Assembly (NCBI GenBank): GCA_948099385.1
Contig: CANUEZ040000069.1
Location: 379,501-443,500, forward strand
Direction of reading: 5' to 3'
Length of the DNA: 64,000 bases
Source of the DNA: Fasciola hepatica
Lineage: Eukaryota > Platyhelminthes > Trematoda > Plagiorchiida > Fasciolidae
The notes under the pieces were generated by a model. The model searched no databases. It was given only the letters and a program-made list of their open reading frames with translations, and was not told the DNA's origin. Each line of letters begins with the position of its first letter. Within the stretch, counting starts at the first letter, position 1. Shown here one piece after another: positions 19,751 to 31,991 of the stretch. Position numbers and translations under genes: made by a program.

Positions 19751-22700
19751 ATCCCTCAGTTGTACTTTTCCCCTATAGGAGTAAACAAATGATTTTATTC
19801 TTTAGGTAAATTCATATCTAGATTTCGCCTTCGTCTGATGAACAAATTCATGATGCCTTTTTTGACTTTTGTTCAAGGCGACAACACGGGGAAAAATTTA
19901 AACTAATCCTTCGACATGATCACATATTATTTAGGACAGGCAACACGCGCAAGCAGACGGTGAATCGTAATTAGGTTTGTATAGAAACCGTTCTCCTCTG
20001 AAACTTTATCTGAAAACATCGGTTGTTCAATGGTTTATTTGATCACATGCTGAGTGGGATCTACTTCAGTATGGCTCAGCTGACTTAGTTATTTAATTTT
20101 TCTTGGCTCGTGTTTTCATAGTATGCTATATTCGGAAATCAGATTGACAGAATCATTGTCGAAAAGTGGCATATGTACCAGACGGTCAATATCAATTTTC
20201 ACTACCTTTATAAATGAATTCCAGGTTTTTGATTACAGGGTCGAAATCACTGTGCTCACATGAAAATTTTGAGGAAACTAAGTGAACCTAATAAAATGCT
20301 TTCAGAAGATTCAAAGGCGAAAGTGATACCCTGAACTTTGTTGGTGCCTGTTCCACTCGAAATCAAATCGGAAATAGTTCCCAAACAACGTTGACATCGA
20401 TATCAGTCTGTCATCTTGGTAGTACACAATTATCTGCTAAGAGAACAATACCGACAGCAAGCAAACATCGACAGTTATTTGCATTAGCAGCTTAAGACAG
20501 CTCAGAAATTAGGCCCAAATGCATATGAAACCCACCTACGACAGAGGAACGATATACGGGCGCGTTGCAACAAGTGTTGGATCAGGACTCCTAAGGACAT
20601 TTGACCATTGCTGCTGCTGTCTTGAAATACAAGCTCGCTCCTGTCTTCCCACCGGATGGTTCTCTTACGGACTTTGAACCGGCATTTTAGGGAGTGGTCG
20701 CTGTCACTATGTCGCTATTAATAATTCCAGAGATTCATTTCCAAAAGGCCTTTGAAGATCATTTTTCCAATAATGAAAATACTAAATCATCGACCTGAAT
20801 GACTGAATTAAATTGTTGAATCGATTGACTCATCCCCTCATCGGCCATCTTGAAAGATCAACGTGCTTGACAATCCCATGGTATGACTTCCTACTACCCA
20901 GCTTCTGACTACACGCCTGATAACCTTCTCTTTGTAGGCCTCACACAAACTCAAAACGTGAGACAGATGCCGAGTTTATCAGGCTAGAAAGCACGCAAAA
21001 GCATGTGTCTGACCTATTCACCAAAACGAGTATGAGTGGTAAGAGATAATATCAAAAACAACGTGATTTTGTTGTTCGGTCTTCGGCCTAAGTTTTATTG
21101 AACACCAACCTCCGAAAGTATTGAGAATAATATTGTGTGTTCAGATTCTCACAAATTTAAATGCAGGCTTTATTCGATATTTTTGTTCATTTAGTTGAAC
21201 GGAAATAAAATTCGAACAACTGTTCGCGTACCTGTTCCTTGATGGGCACTGATCAAGATAAAATTGAAAAATGATTCGAGAAATCTTGATATCCATACAC
21301 AAAGCGATGGCTAAATGATGGTATCACGTCTTTTATTTTGATAATATTTATTCGTCAAATCTGTCTTAAAAATTACCCAATGCGGCTTTTGATTGAATCT
21401 TTTTATGCCCGGTGACAAAGAAGATGAAATAAAGTATATAGCATCAGCTTCCAGTTGCTCAGCAGCACACCCTTTTAACCCTGCATGGGTAGTCACGTGT
21501 TTCCGTCGAGAAGAAATTAAAACAAGTTTGGGATGTTTTCTGGGCAATCAATAATTCTTGCACTACTTGTGGTGTAAATTAAAAAGCTTACAAAAACTTG
21601 ATTCATACTACAAAATGGGTAGAGGAGAATACCCTTGTATTCGGTACTGTCACCATTCTAGCGCGAACTAACGGCAATATATCATAAGCAGCCTTGGTAA
21701 ACAAGTGCTATGAACGACGGAATCAGTTGAAGTTGGTCGACGTATCCCTAACAGCTTTGCGTATCACACCCCTGAAGTGATGAAATCTTTTCATGTGTAA
21801 CCGATAACCATTTATGTTTCTATTTTCGCTTTACATTGTTTCACGTTTCTGGAACGATGGCTAAAAATGTAAGTGGTCGATTAAATGTGTCGTCAATGGG
21901 GAAGAGAAAAAATCGTAAAGTTGGCACATCTACCATCTAGAACTGGTAAATTAAATTCCAAAGTTTTGGGCATAGTACGACGTTGGCTGTACGGGAATAA
22001 ATTGTTGCTTAATGTACGAAGTTTGTCAAATTTCCATGTAAGAGGAAGATGTGTATTCTGGAAAAGAAAAGGACAGGAGTTCTTGTAACGCCGATGAAGA
22101 TTGTTCCACTTATGGTTGATAAGACAATTTTTGTGCTTGGTTTTGTTGATATAAGTTGTTTGATTCAAGTAGAAGGTGATACTTTTGGCTGGTAAAAGGT
22201 CATGTAGTGATTTCAGGCAGTTCCTTCAATATGGTAAATTTAGTCCAAGACAGATTTTATTTAATCAGTTATATGATCACTAATACAAAGTAGGTCTTCT
22301 CCAAATCAACCGGGTGCTTTGAATGACAATGTTGAGAAGAGTGTCATTGGCAATGATGGCTTGCCTGAAGTAAAATACGTCACTGTCCAGAGTGATCACA
22401 TGAGAAACAGCATGGAAAAACGTATCACAATGGTTCTATTGAAGGTGATGATGATAGTGATGATGAGCCTCATGGAGACATTTGGAATGATAGTATGGAC
22501 CACCGTCCCAGCGACGACTGGGGTTTTTTATGGCTTTGGTGATGATGGTGATGTGAAACGAAGAACGTTGTTATGACATCGCAGCAGATGGAATCTATAT
22601 TTTAATTACCGGGTCACCTTCGTGCTGTTCTTTAAAAACAGCCGGTAACTGACGTGGTGGTGTCTATGATTAGCACGTTGTCACAAGTTGAATACATTTG

Positions 22701-24251
22701 AATAAAACCTCAACTGAACTCCGCATACAAGTAGCATTCCGCATTACCTATCTGAATGTAAAGGGTTTTCAGCCGTTTTAAAACCACATGGAAGCTAGTA
22801 TCATGATTCTCCGCAACTCTCTTGAAGTAAAGTATATCATCCAAATGAACTATCCGACCTGACTATTAGGCTAATAAATACACCACTGATTCGCCCGATG
22901 TGCGTGCAGTATGTCAAAAGGTAGATCATTCAAAACGGTCGTTACGCACCAATCAGTGCGTAAAGATTATGACCATTTAGCTCGCTTGTTCTCTCGCCGT
23001 TGATTGCCTGAGTTCCTTCCACAAGCTTTCGCCTAACATACTCTAAACTCATTCACTTCCCGTCGCTTGCTCATCCTTTCGGTCCGTATTGAAGAGAAGT
23101 TCGAATCGTGGCAGTCGCACAAACGGTAAAATCCCAGAAAAGTAAAGATGGTCGAAAACGTTAAAAGGAGATCGAATTTCCGCTGATGTAAAAAACGCAT
23201 TGATGTAACAGTCGACTTCACCCTCAGGTTATCGTCGAGAAAGCAGCAAACACTCCCACCCGTTGCTATTTTTTTGGTTTCCTTTTTACCAAATTGCTAT
23301 TGTAAAACCCCGTATTTTCCCGACTAGATGCCTTATAAACTTTGAATGACCTATGGAACATAGATCACCAAACCTAGTGGATAAAATTTGTGTGAAAATT
23401 TTGTGATGAATTGTTACAAATGATAGTATTATACACGCACATAAACGCTACTTCGCAAAGCATTCATCCAAAAGAGACCTTTAAATATGGGGATCTTTCA
23501 GTAGACCAGGAGGACTGAGGACCTGCGTACAAGGAGATATAGCTGATCAGAGCTATACAGATTTTCCTTTGCGAGGTGATTGTGCAATGGACCCTTAGAA
23601 TAATGCAAAGAAAAACTTTCATTGTACTTGCTTCTAAGATGGAGCAAAACATACTATTTTTACCAGTTTATGCAGTACGCTTCAAAAGAAGACCAGTAGT
23701 TTCAATGGGTATCAGACTTGCTCCCGTCATGCAATTCCGTCTTTATTTGGATAGCTCACAATGAGTGTTGATAACCTGATATTCATCCCACGTAGATGTT
23801 TATGCGGCCGCAAGAGACTACGACCTTGAAAAATCAGAAACACCCTACCAACCGTAGGGGTTGAGGAAATGAACCCCTAAAGCAAAACCGTTCTACCTGA
23901 ACTAGCAATTCTAAGCCGCTGCTCTGCTACTACTGCAAAATTGAGCACACTAAGATGCCGATGAGAGTGCCACCTCTGGATTTTATCCTTATAGGATCAC
24001 CAAGGTGAAACGCTCACATAACCTCACTACATCGCACTTCCAGCAAATTAACGTAATAGTCAGTGACTGGGTTTACTCATCGAACACAGTCGAAACTGAG
24101 CAAACCTTTATCACTTCGATGACTCACATTCAGAAAAATAACATCGAGTAATACGAGCATGTGGGGAAAATCCCACAAATTATATTGGAGACAACACTGC
24201 ACGGCGAACAAGCACTGATAACTGGTAGGAACCTCCACTTCGACGGCTTAC
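19751..24251. other. No confident gene; low-confidence fragments
   Basis: Around 20330-21060 the base composition rises in G+C and C-rich coding-like pieces appear (for example LAPVFPPDGSLTDFEPAF near 20639), which may be an eroded retroelement. At 22445-22500 a GATGATGATAGTGATGAT run encodes an acidic stretch. Short frames at 21311-21547, 21885-22168 and 23033-23221 show no recognisable domain. Confidence 0.3.
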
Positions 24252-24506
24252 ACAAACATCTGAATACGGTTTCCTGTTTTCCCCTTCTTGTACCAAAATG
24301 AATTGGACATTTCGATGGTCTGTGTTAAAACTGTTAAGTAGTACATTCGTATCAATTTTCGCATCTACTACACAGAATATCTCCCACGTTTCGTTTGTAT
24401 AAACTGCAGTCTTCATTGTCGATTTGAGTTGGTTAGCTTCGAGTCTTGCCATGGAAATATCAACAAATAAATGTCCAGAAAGTGACCCCATCACCTTCCC
24501 GTCCTT
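24252..24506 (-). CDS. Candidate internal exon, extracellular-type sequence
   Basis: 85 codons in phase 0 lie between an acceptor ATCGTCAG and a donor GTAAGC. It reads KDGKVMGSLSGHLFVDISMA, then MKTAVYTNETWEIFCVVDAK, then RNVQFILVQEGENRKPYSDV. The alternating hydrophobic strands, the W-x-x-x-C spacing and an N-x-T site suggest a beta-sandwich domain on a secreted or surface protein, possibly Ig-like. The family is not established. Both splice sites are good and the exon is symmetric. No neighbouring exon of the same gene was found. Confidence 0.45.
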
Positions 24507-24529
24507 CTGACGATATATTTTGCACATGA

Positions 24530-25704
24530 TTTGAAACTGGATAATATGACTGCAGACGAATAGTAGCTAACTAATTTGATCCAACGAGGTGGCCGGATCG
24601 ATACTGTCCTCCTGAATGTAATCACATACATACGTGATTGTTTTGGCTATCGGGCATTGGTGTACAGTGAGATAACGTCTAACGAAATTATTTTCTCACC
24701 TTCCAAATCTAGATTTCTCAGAGTCTCCACAAAATGATATGTGTCTCATAGCCTGTGTCTAGAAACCATGACTCTCACTCGTTCTAACAATGTAGCCAAC
24801 CAATTCGCTACTAAACGGTATGCGAGTTGCACATGTCCGAAATCGGTCTCAAGGGGACACCTAATTTTTGTACCTACGATAGGCCGTATAGCCTAGGAAT
24901 TGTCGTTCCAGTTGATCGTATCTTTTCAAAGGTTACCGCATCGATCATTCCGTCCTGTTTCAGTAATTTTACTCTCCTGGATGATCATCCCCCTTCGTTG
25001 TTTTGAATCACATTTGATGTTATTTATGGGTATTAGTACGAATAACTGGATACAAGCTTGTTGGCTACGCTGAATTACGACCATTTCTGTTTTTTAATAA
25101 CTGTGTAGAACAGTTCTTATTTTTATTCACACTCAAAAATAAACACAATGGGATCATTATGATGAATAAAGCACTAGTAAAGCGTGAACATCGTGAATGG
25201 CAAATGTAAGTCTAAACCAGACTCCGCTCCGTAAAACACAACGTCAGATACGAACCATTGTGTTACTGCGTTGTTCGCAAAAACGCAAGTTCAGGTAATA
25301 CAAATTCCAATTCCCTACACAAGCCGGTTTAAAATGAATTGTAAAAAGCAAAATTCAGGAAATGTTGGTCGTTTGTTATGAAGTGGTTTGTTCCACCTAC
25401 CAATGGTTTCCGGTGTTTTCATCACTCTTTAGCTGGATTGTATGCCGGCGACCTAAAGGCTAAGCTCAGCTTTCACCAAACGATACAAACCATCGACCTG
25501 GGTAACAAACGATACCAATATTCGAATTCATTGGAGATTAGCTTTTTTGTTACTTCAATTTTCATTCTATTTCATTGCGCGAAGTTGTGCAACTGTTTAT
25601 AAGTTTTTTAAACGGTAGACCATCAAACGTATTATGCTACGAACAATTCCAAAACAACATTCGAAATTTAAAGGAACGGCTCAAAAATTTCGATTGATTT
25701 TCAA
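24530..25704. other. No gene recognised
   Basis: Only one short plus-strand frame (25378-25602) with no domain. No repeat matched elsewhere. Confidence 0.3.
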
Positions 25705-26109
25705 GTGGTAATGCACTGTCCTAGTTTGATCGATTACGTAAGGGATACAATCGAAGCACGATATGTTCACTTTAGTGACCAAAGTAGAATAAATCGAAGA
25801 CTTTCTAACTATAGTAAAGGTGGCACATCCGAACCTGAGTGCACCGTGGTAAATGGAAGAGAACAGCTCGTCAATTTAGGGATAACTAGAAGAGGTGACC
25901 GGTCGTCCACGTTTAGTATTAATAGTGTGTCCGAACTGTGCTTGCATTGTAATGGCTTCTCTTTTACCAAACGAAAAATAGCTCTGTTCTTCGGAATAAA
26001 AGTATTCCCCACTGAAGATAATTTCAGTCAGAAAAGGATTCTGCCGAAGCTGTTCGCAAATATCCGGACTCATGTATTCGTGTTTATAGCGTGAAAAAAA
26101 GCTATACAA
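25705..26109. other. Overlapping open frames on both strands, status undecided
   Basis: A 129-codon plus-strand frame (25705-26094) overlaps minus-strand frames (25876-26109 and 25809-26012). The minus frame has mixed composition (EYMSPDICEQLRQNPFLTEI, then GEYFYSEEQSYFSFGKREA). The plus frame also looks plausible (VNGREQLVNLGITRRGDRSS). Neither has a recognised domain or clear splice sites, so I cannot say which strand, if either, is coding. Confidence 0.25.
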
Positions 26110-28199
26110 AATCTTGCCTTTTAAGCTCCTGAATGGATTAGCAGATATTTCCTCATACAGCTATATAACAACAGACTTTTTAAGATTGAGTCAAAAATAG
26201 CTTAACTTGAACACACTACACCGCTTCATTGCACTTGTAGTCATTCACCCAGCTCTTCTGGTAATAAAGCATACACCGGGAGGAATGACGAATTATTATG
26301 TACCAGGATTTGTGGAACAATTCTGAAGTGCAAGCACCAAAGACTCATCAGCTTGCTTCACGCGGGTAACCTCTGCCCTTGCTCACCCCTCTGTCGATTA
26401 TGGTATCTAGGCATCAAGCAAGGATTGATCGTCTTATAAGAATTATCGATGGCTCAGGTTTCCAAAAACGTTTGATCTTTACCTAGAGCCTACGGTAACT
26501 TTACCATACCACATACATTACGTCAATTTGTCTCGAGTATGTCTAAGGCTGTTAATCTCATCAGAATATGCAGAAAAGGTAATTGTTTCTCTTCCCTGAA
26601 TTTGATGTACTCCAGTCGATGATTGTTAGCAATGAAGTTATCCTGCACTAATGATTCCTTGGTTAGCATAAATGTCATAAACATAATGCTCACCCTATTT
26701 TCGGGTCGATTTCTGACTGGGCATTATTTTTTAATTTGACATTAGAGCACACCAGAGTTCATTTGTATATCTCTATATTGAGACTAGCATTTTCATCCGT
26801 TTTTTCCCCATTAGAATTTTTCTAATAGACCGTTATGTAGGTATGAGGTATTACTCGAATGTTTGAAGCAGAAGTGTTTCTTAACATTGAGCAGGAATAC
26901 GCCATCAACCACCGCCCAACTTACCAGAAGCTTTCTTCAACCAGTCTGTTATGTATGACAAATTTCAGCCATTTTCAGCAGCGATCGAATAAGGGAACTT
27001 TCGACAAACAGAGCAACTCAAAGTAGAAAAGACTCCATAAAATATCACAGATGGATAAGAAAGAGCGCGGGGTATTTTGGGCCAACACAGTGCATAATAT
27101 GTTTGCAGAAATACACGTTTCTCTCACAAACCAGTTTATTTGATGCTAGTAGTTGCTTAATACGCAAGAAGAGTGGATGTTGGGCGTTTTACTCCATTTC
27201 TGTTTCGAAACTGATGGGATGTATGCAAAATTTTGATGAAGGAAGAAGTAGTAAAAAAGGATTAAAGTTTAAGATTCCAGCTGTTTCCAAGTCTTGAGAG
27301 GATGTTTTTGCGATCAGCTAGCAGATGAGTGAGATGTGATGAAACAGCACTATTATTTGTAGAATTGTGAGCAAGCAGGAATTCGAACCTTGATTGCGTG
27401 GAGGAAGTGGATACATACTTTGTCAGTTCACGTGTGTTGTAATGAGAATCGGAGGAAATTCTTGATGCGACGCTATCACAAGCACAGAAATGTTCGCTTA
27501 TGGTGGTGATAAATGCATTTCTAGGTAATACAGTACATCTAGAGACGTGTTCGACAGATCTTGTGATCAAGAGAAAATCAGTTTCATCAGATCGGGAAAG
27601 GTTAACGGGGAGCAGTTACCACAGTGGGGAATAAAGCAAGCGATTACAAACTTCGAAATACATTCACGAGGTACGTACACCTGACGTATTCTGAGAGGGG
27701 ATAGAAAAAATATCGGTCTGCACATGGATAGTTTCAAATGGATAGTGATTACAAAAATAACTCAAGAGAGTTCCAAGACGGCCACATACTTTCGGGTTTT
27801 GGTTGTAAAATAGGGTAGAATCAGTAGATTTTGCAGCTGTTCTTTTTAAGTGCTAGATTTTCAGAACAGCAATTCCTCTGTTGAACGGTTTCACGTGTTC
27901 TTCTTTAAAGTGTGCATCGAATAATCTTACTGGAGACCATGGGATTTTTCACGGGACCCTATAGGTTTTGTCTTTGATTCCAGTATCCTGTGAGGAAATT
28001 CCATAAGTCCGCAAGGGAACTGAAACATTCTTCATCTGAAAGACCGATAAGACCCAGTGATTTAACCACGAGAATGGTTCACTGAAATAGAAAAAACTTA
28101 CATTTTTCTCTGTGCGGCTGTTTATTTGTCACCCTTGATAGGTCATTGGCGGAATGGCACCATATCGTGTAGTAATGAATTTAAACGTGTTACTGAGGC
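26110..28199. other. No confident gene
   Basis: The longest frame is on the minus strand at 27262-27570. It is rich in serine, threonine and asparagine and has no recognised domain. The 27575-27840 stretch is purine-rich without a long frame. No matched repeat. Confidence 0.25.
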
Positions 28200-28340
28200 T
28201 CAGCGTGTATAGCCTGATGGTCAGGAGTTTGACTAGTAATCATTCTTTCCGGGTTCCAGCCCCACTGGGGTTTTAGTGGATGTGCACGGTGAATCATTCT
28301 CAAAATAAATGAACCGTGGTTAAGCGCTTCCACTGATGAA
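28200..28340 (+). mobile_element. Second tRNA-derived SINE-like unit
   Basis: An A-box-like TAGCCTGATGG (28210-28220) and a B-box-like GGTTCCAGCCC (28252-28262) are about 31 bases apart, a spacing usual for polymerase III internal promoters. A CCCC...GGGG arm follows. The body differs from the SINE at 7447 and 56411, so it would be another family. It could also be a tRNA pseudogene; the acceptor stem was not resolved. Confidence 0.4.
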
Positions 28341-28364
28341 TTATGCTTTGTACCTGCAGGACTA

Positions 28365-28565
28365 ATGGGTGAACAAAACCCGATGAGTCATTTGATGCAA
28401 TTTCCAATGATTCGTGACAATGCTAATATCTTCCAGCATGAAAACTCACAGGGTCTGCTTATCTGTCGGCAGTTCTACTTTGCTCGAACTGGATTGGCTT
28501 TGCTGAAACTCACGAGAAATATAGTGCTATCGTCAACTTTGGAATTTGATCTCGAGCGGGGTTAA
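28365..28565 (+). other. 66-codon open frame of uncertain status
   Basis: A good acceptor (TTTGTACCTGCAG) precedes a methionine-rich frame (MGEQNPMSHLMQFPMIRDNA), but no convincing donor was found and the family is unknown. It directly follows the SINE-like unit. Confidence 0.2.
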
Positions 28566-31440
28566 CTAAGCGACGCAGCCTAGGCTTCTGGTATGAATTG
28601 ATGGGTATGGTTTTAGGACTAAGACAAGTTGCAATGGTTTGTTGGACTAGATGAGCCGACTACCACCCGCCATGCGAATCCAGGTAAAAACATTTATAAC
28701 GCATCCGGAAAAAGGTTTTTTATGACTGAGCACATGATGCATTTCCCAAAGGAAGAAATCCACGATGGTGTGAGTTGTTTGTTGGATTACCGGTGTCTTT
28801 CATACTTACAGATGAAACAGGTCGTTATATATTGGAAATGTTTTGTTAGTACATAGTTCGAGATTTGTATTCAACCGAGGTATATCGTAGCGTCCGTGGA
28901 TGACATGAATTTACTGGAAGTTTGCTGTCGCTGTATCTCAGTCCATACGTCACTATGAATAGTCCATAGAGTTGAACCTTGATCACCAGGATAAAATTTG
29001 TAAGCACTGAAAGCTAAGACAGCTAGGAGTATATTGTCCGATCAAATCGAGGTAATTAACCTCAGTTATATTTAGACAAGCTTCTTTTTGAAAGAGTTCG
29101 AAATAAGAAGATTCGTGTACCATCATGTTTTGTAATTGTATCCACAGGAGGGTGCAGTTTAAAAGTTTTAATTAATAAAGATTGCCAAAAATAGTGAAAA
29201 TAATTTCAGTTTGTAGTCAAATGAACGACAGCATTCATATCATTTTGATAGGCTTAGATAATCTGTTGTTTGGTCACCACGGTTATGACAAGGGAATCAA
29301 ACAAAACTGTGTTTTCTTCGCAGCTCCTCGAGGAGCTTTTAACTAGAAGAACAAGGAAGTATGTGTGTGAATTTTCTATGACTGGTCTAGTTCAATGTTT
29401 TGACGGTATTATTTGTACGAGTTATCGGATAATTCATTGGAAAACTCCCACTGATGCAAGCTTCAGCTACATAACACCAAGCAAACGGTGTGGGTGAGGT
29501 GATTTATCATGTATTATGCTCAAATAGAGTGACGCGAATCCTTGCCCTTAATCCAGTGTGAGATTATTCAAAAACACTCTCGCTTTCTCGAGAAGACAAG
29601 ACTGTCACAAGTTCAAATGTGGCTAGTGTTGGGTGTTAGGAAAGCTACATTGAACGCTGAACAATGGAGGGCATGTATTAATTTAATCAGGGGATTCCTT
29701 CCATGAAAACATTTTATTTAGGTGCAGAATTTCATTTTGCAAGCAAATGCTTAGTGCGTGATCTGCAGTGAAAGGGCCAGACAGGCTGTGTTAATTAATT
29801 CATTCGACAAAGTATCTCGCCAAAGAGCAATATATAACTCTGATCGGAATAGATTATGGTCACTTTTCTTGGTGTACTCCAATTAGAGGCACCTCAATCA
29901 GAGGTGAGTTACTCACAATGATGAATGACCAAATTTTCGAATTCCACAAAAACACACAATTCGTGCAGGTAATGTATTCAGAGTACCGCTCCGTAATATG
30001 TCATAGACGGTTTTTAAACTTATCCACCTAAAACAATGTCTGTTCAGTGGTCATCTTCAGGCTTCAGTTGAAGAGATTTCCTCCCAGAACACAGATTAAA
30101 ACGTTGTGAAGGAAGAAGTGAGTGGGTTATCCACTCACCATCCACTGGTGTCAGAAGTGTAACATGGTGGGCCATAAGATAAAAAGTCGTTTCGCAATCA
30201 ACTTAGCGGACTCGATACTGAAGAGACTCTGGAAGAGTCGGGATGATGAAAGCACACCCAATACGTAATACTGTGATTCATTTTCATATTTCTTCTTGTA
30301 TGTGGGTTGCTTTGATGTCAGTAAATCGTCTCATTTTGAGTGAGAGGCTCACGTCCTGTCACGGGTTTGACTTATGGGGAAGGGGTTGAAATAGGGCTAC
30401 ATTTTTCATAATTACCCGCAGTAAGCACGGCTTATTCTCCCAAAGCACCACCACCACCTTTTCATTAACAATTGCATGCATTTATATAGTTACTCATTGG
30501 TAGTAGTAGATCAAAATGTTCTTAATAAAATCTTCCAGAACAAGTTATTTTAAAGCATTTGTCGACCATCACGTTTCTTCGAAAGTGAAGGCGACCTAAA
30601 TACCATCGCCGGTAACTGATGTTTGGGAAGATGACAATAAACCGATTCGACGACCATGAACCCTAACGAAAAGTGGTTCACTAACACAAGTGTCTTTAGA
30701 TATCAGAATGTAATCACGGCTCAGAATGTACGAATGTACTTTGAACGGTGGCGTAACGCGACATTATTATATTACTCAAGACCCCTCTCAATCTGTAAAC
30801 CCCCTCCCATCTCGATTTGGTGAACTGGCTAACGTTCTCCATCCAAAACTGCAGTTATTAGGAAACACATCTCAGCGACTGCATTTCATCGCGTCCGCAA
30901 GATACTACCCAGAGGCTGTATCCGTATCTTCCAAACAATAAGCCTATACATGTTGATTAAAGAATGGAAAATCGGTGTAGCCTCTTTTACCAAACTCCAT
31001 CGGTGATGGCTGAGAATAGAACTTATATTTGTATCACTTGAGTTCGAACTAATTGTGTTGTTTGTGTTCAGGATTTGCCTTTCGTTGTAAACGGATTCCT
31101 ATCACAAGTACACGTGTCCAAATCTACATGACGTATTATCTGCTACCGGTAGAGCGGCGAAATGCCTATTTATAGTTACAGCTGAATAAATGTCAAGTTG
31201 TGCTTACTAATGCACTATAAAACCACCCTTTTATTAGTAATAGTGGTTAAAAGAACACGTGAAATTCAGTGCCCTAAATAGGTTTGAAGTCCATTTTATT
31301 TTTTTCGAAAGCACTCGAACCGAAGTAAGTACTCTCTGGAGTGGTTGCTTTTTGTTTGAAATGTGGACTTCCTAAATTGTGAAACCAAATACTTGAAACA
31401 AAGAAACGCACTGAGCCAACGTCATCTTTCAAACCTAACA

Positions 31441-31471
31441 GGGGGTTCCGAGGCCCCTTTTTGGAACCCCC
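31441..31471. repeat. Short perfect inverted repeat (hairpin)
   Basis: GGGGGTTCC (31441-31449) pairs with GGAACCCCC (31463-31471) across a 13-base loop, followed by AAAAAG. A 9-bp, mostly G:C stem is unusual in this AT-rich region. It may be the end of a lost element or chance. Confidence 0.5.
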
Positions 31472-31923
31472 AAAAAGTTCCCAGGTACCATAGTCTCGTG
31501 CTTTTCTATGCTTATTCAGGTACAGAACATTTCAGTAAAACAGGATTATTCGTAAATTGCCGAAGGATTTGTTCCAAAGTAAACGTTCTAATCTACCTAA
31601 CCGATCAAAGGAAATAGATTTCCCTCCCACCAAATAGATTCAAGGTGACCACGGATAAACCTTGGTAACAGATTATTGGTTCCGATTCTTTATTCAACCC
31701 AAAAGGTTGCTGGTACGACAAAAATGGTTCATTAGCATTTTTCATTCACTTTCACATCGATGACATCACCATGCCGTCGGCTGTTCTGCTGGTAGCAAAC
31801 TCGTTAACTCTGGTGTTGTCCTCAGCTGACGACTGGCTATTGGCGCGCTTCACGTGATTGAACCATGACATTGGCGTTACAAAGTACACCAGCTATTAGT
31901 ATATAAAAGAAGCCCAATATCTG

Positions 31924-31991
31924 AATTTGATATAATCGCGAAGAGGTAAATTTGCTAGATAAGTATGATCAATAAGAACAGTGAGTGATAT
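31924..31991 (+). repeat. Dispersed repeat, copy 1 (copy 2 at 56164-56232)
   Basis: GAATTTGATATAATCGC, a variable spacer, AAATTTGCTAG, then ATGA, TAAGAA and GAGTGATAT align with 56164-56232 in the same order and orientation. Copy 2 lies about 180 bases upstream of a SINE; copy 1 has no SINE after it. Confidence 0.5.

Noticed and set aside
20330..21060. Possible eroded gag or pol region
   Set aside because: Coding-like pieces are too short and no ordered motifs could be read.
27262..27570. 102-codon minus-strand Ser/Thr-rich frame
   Set aside because: Low complexity, no family and no clear splice sites, so it was not called as a gene.
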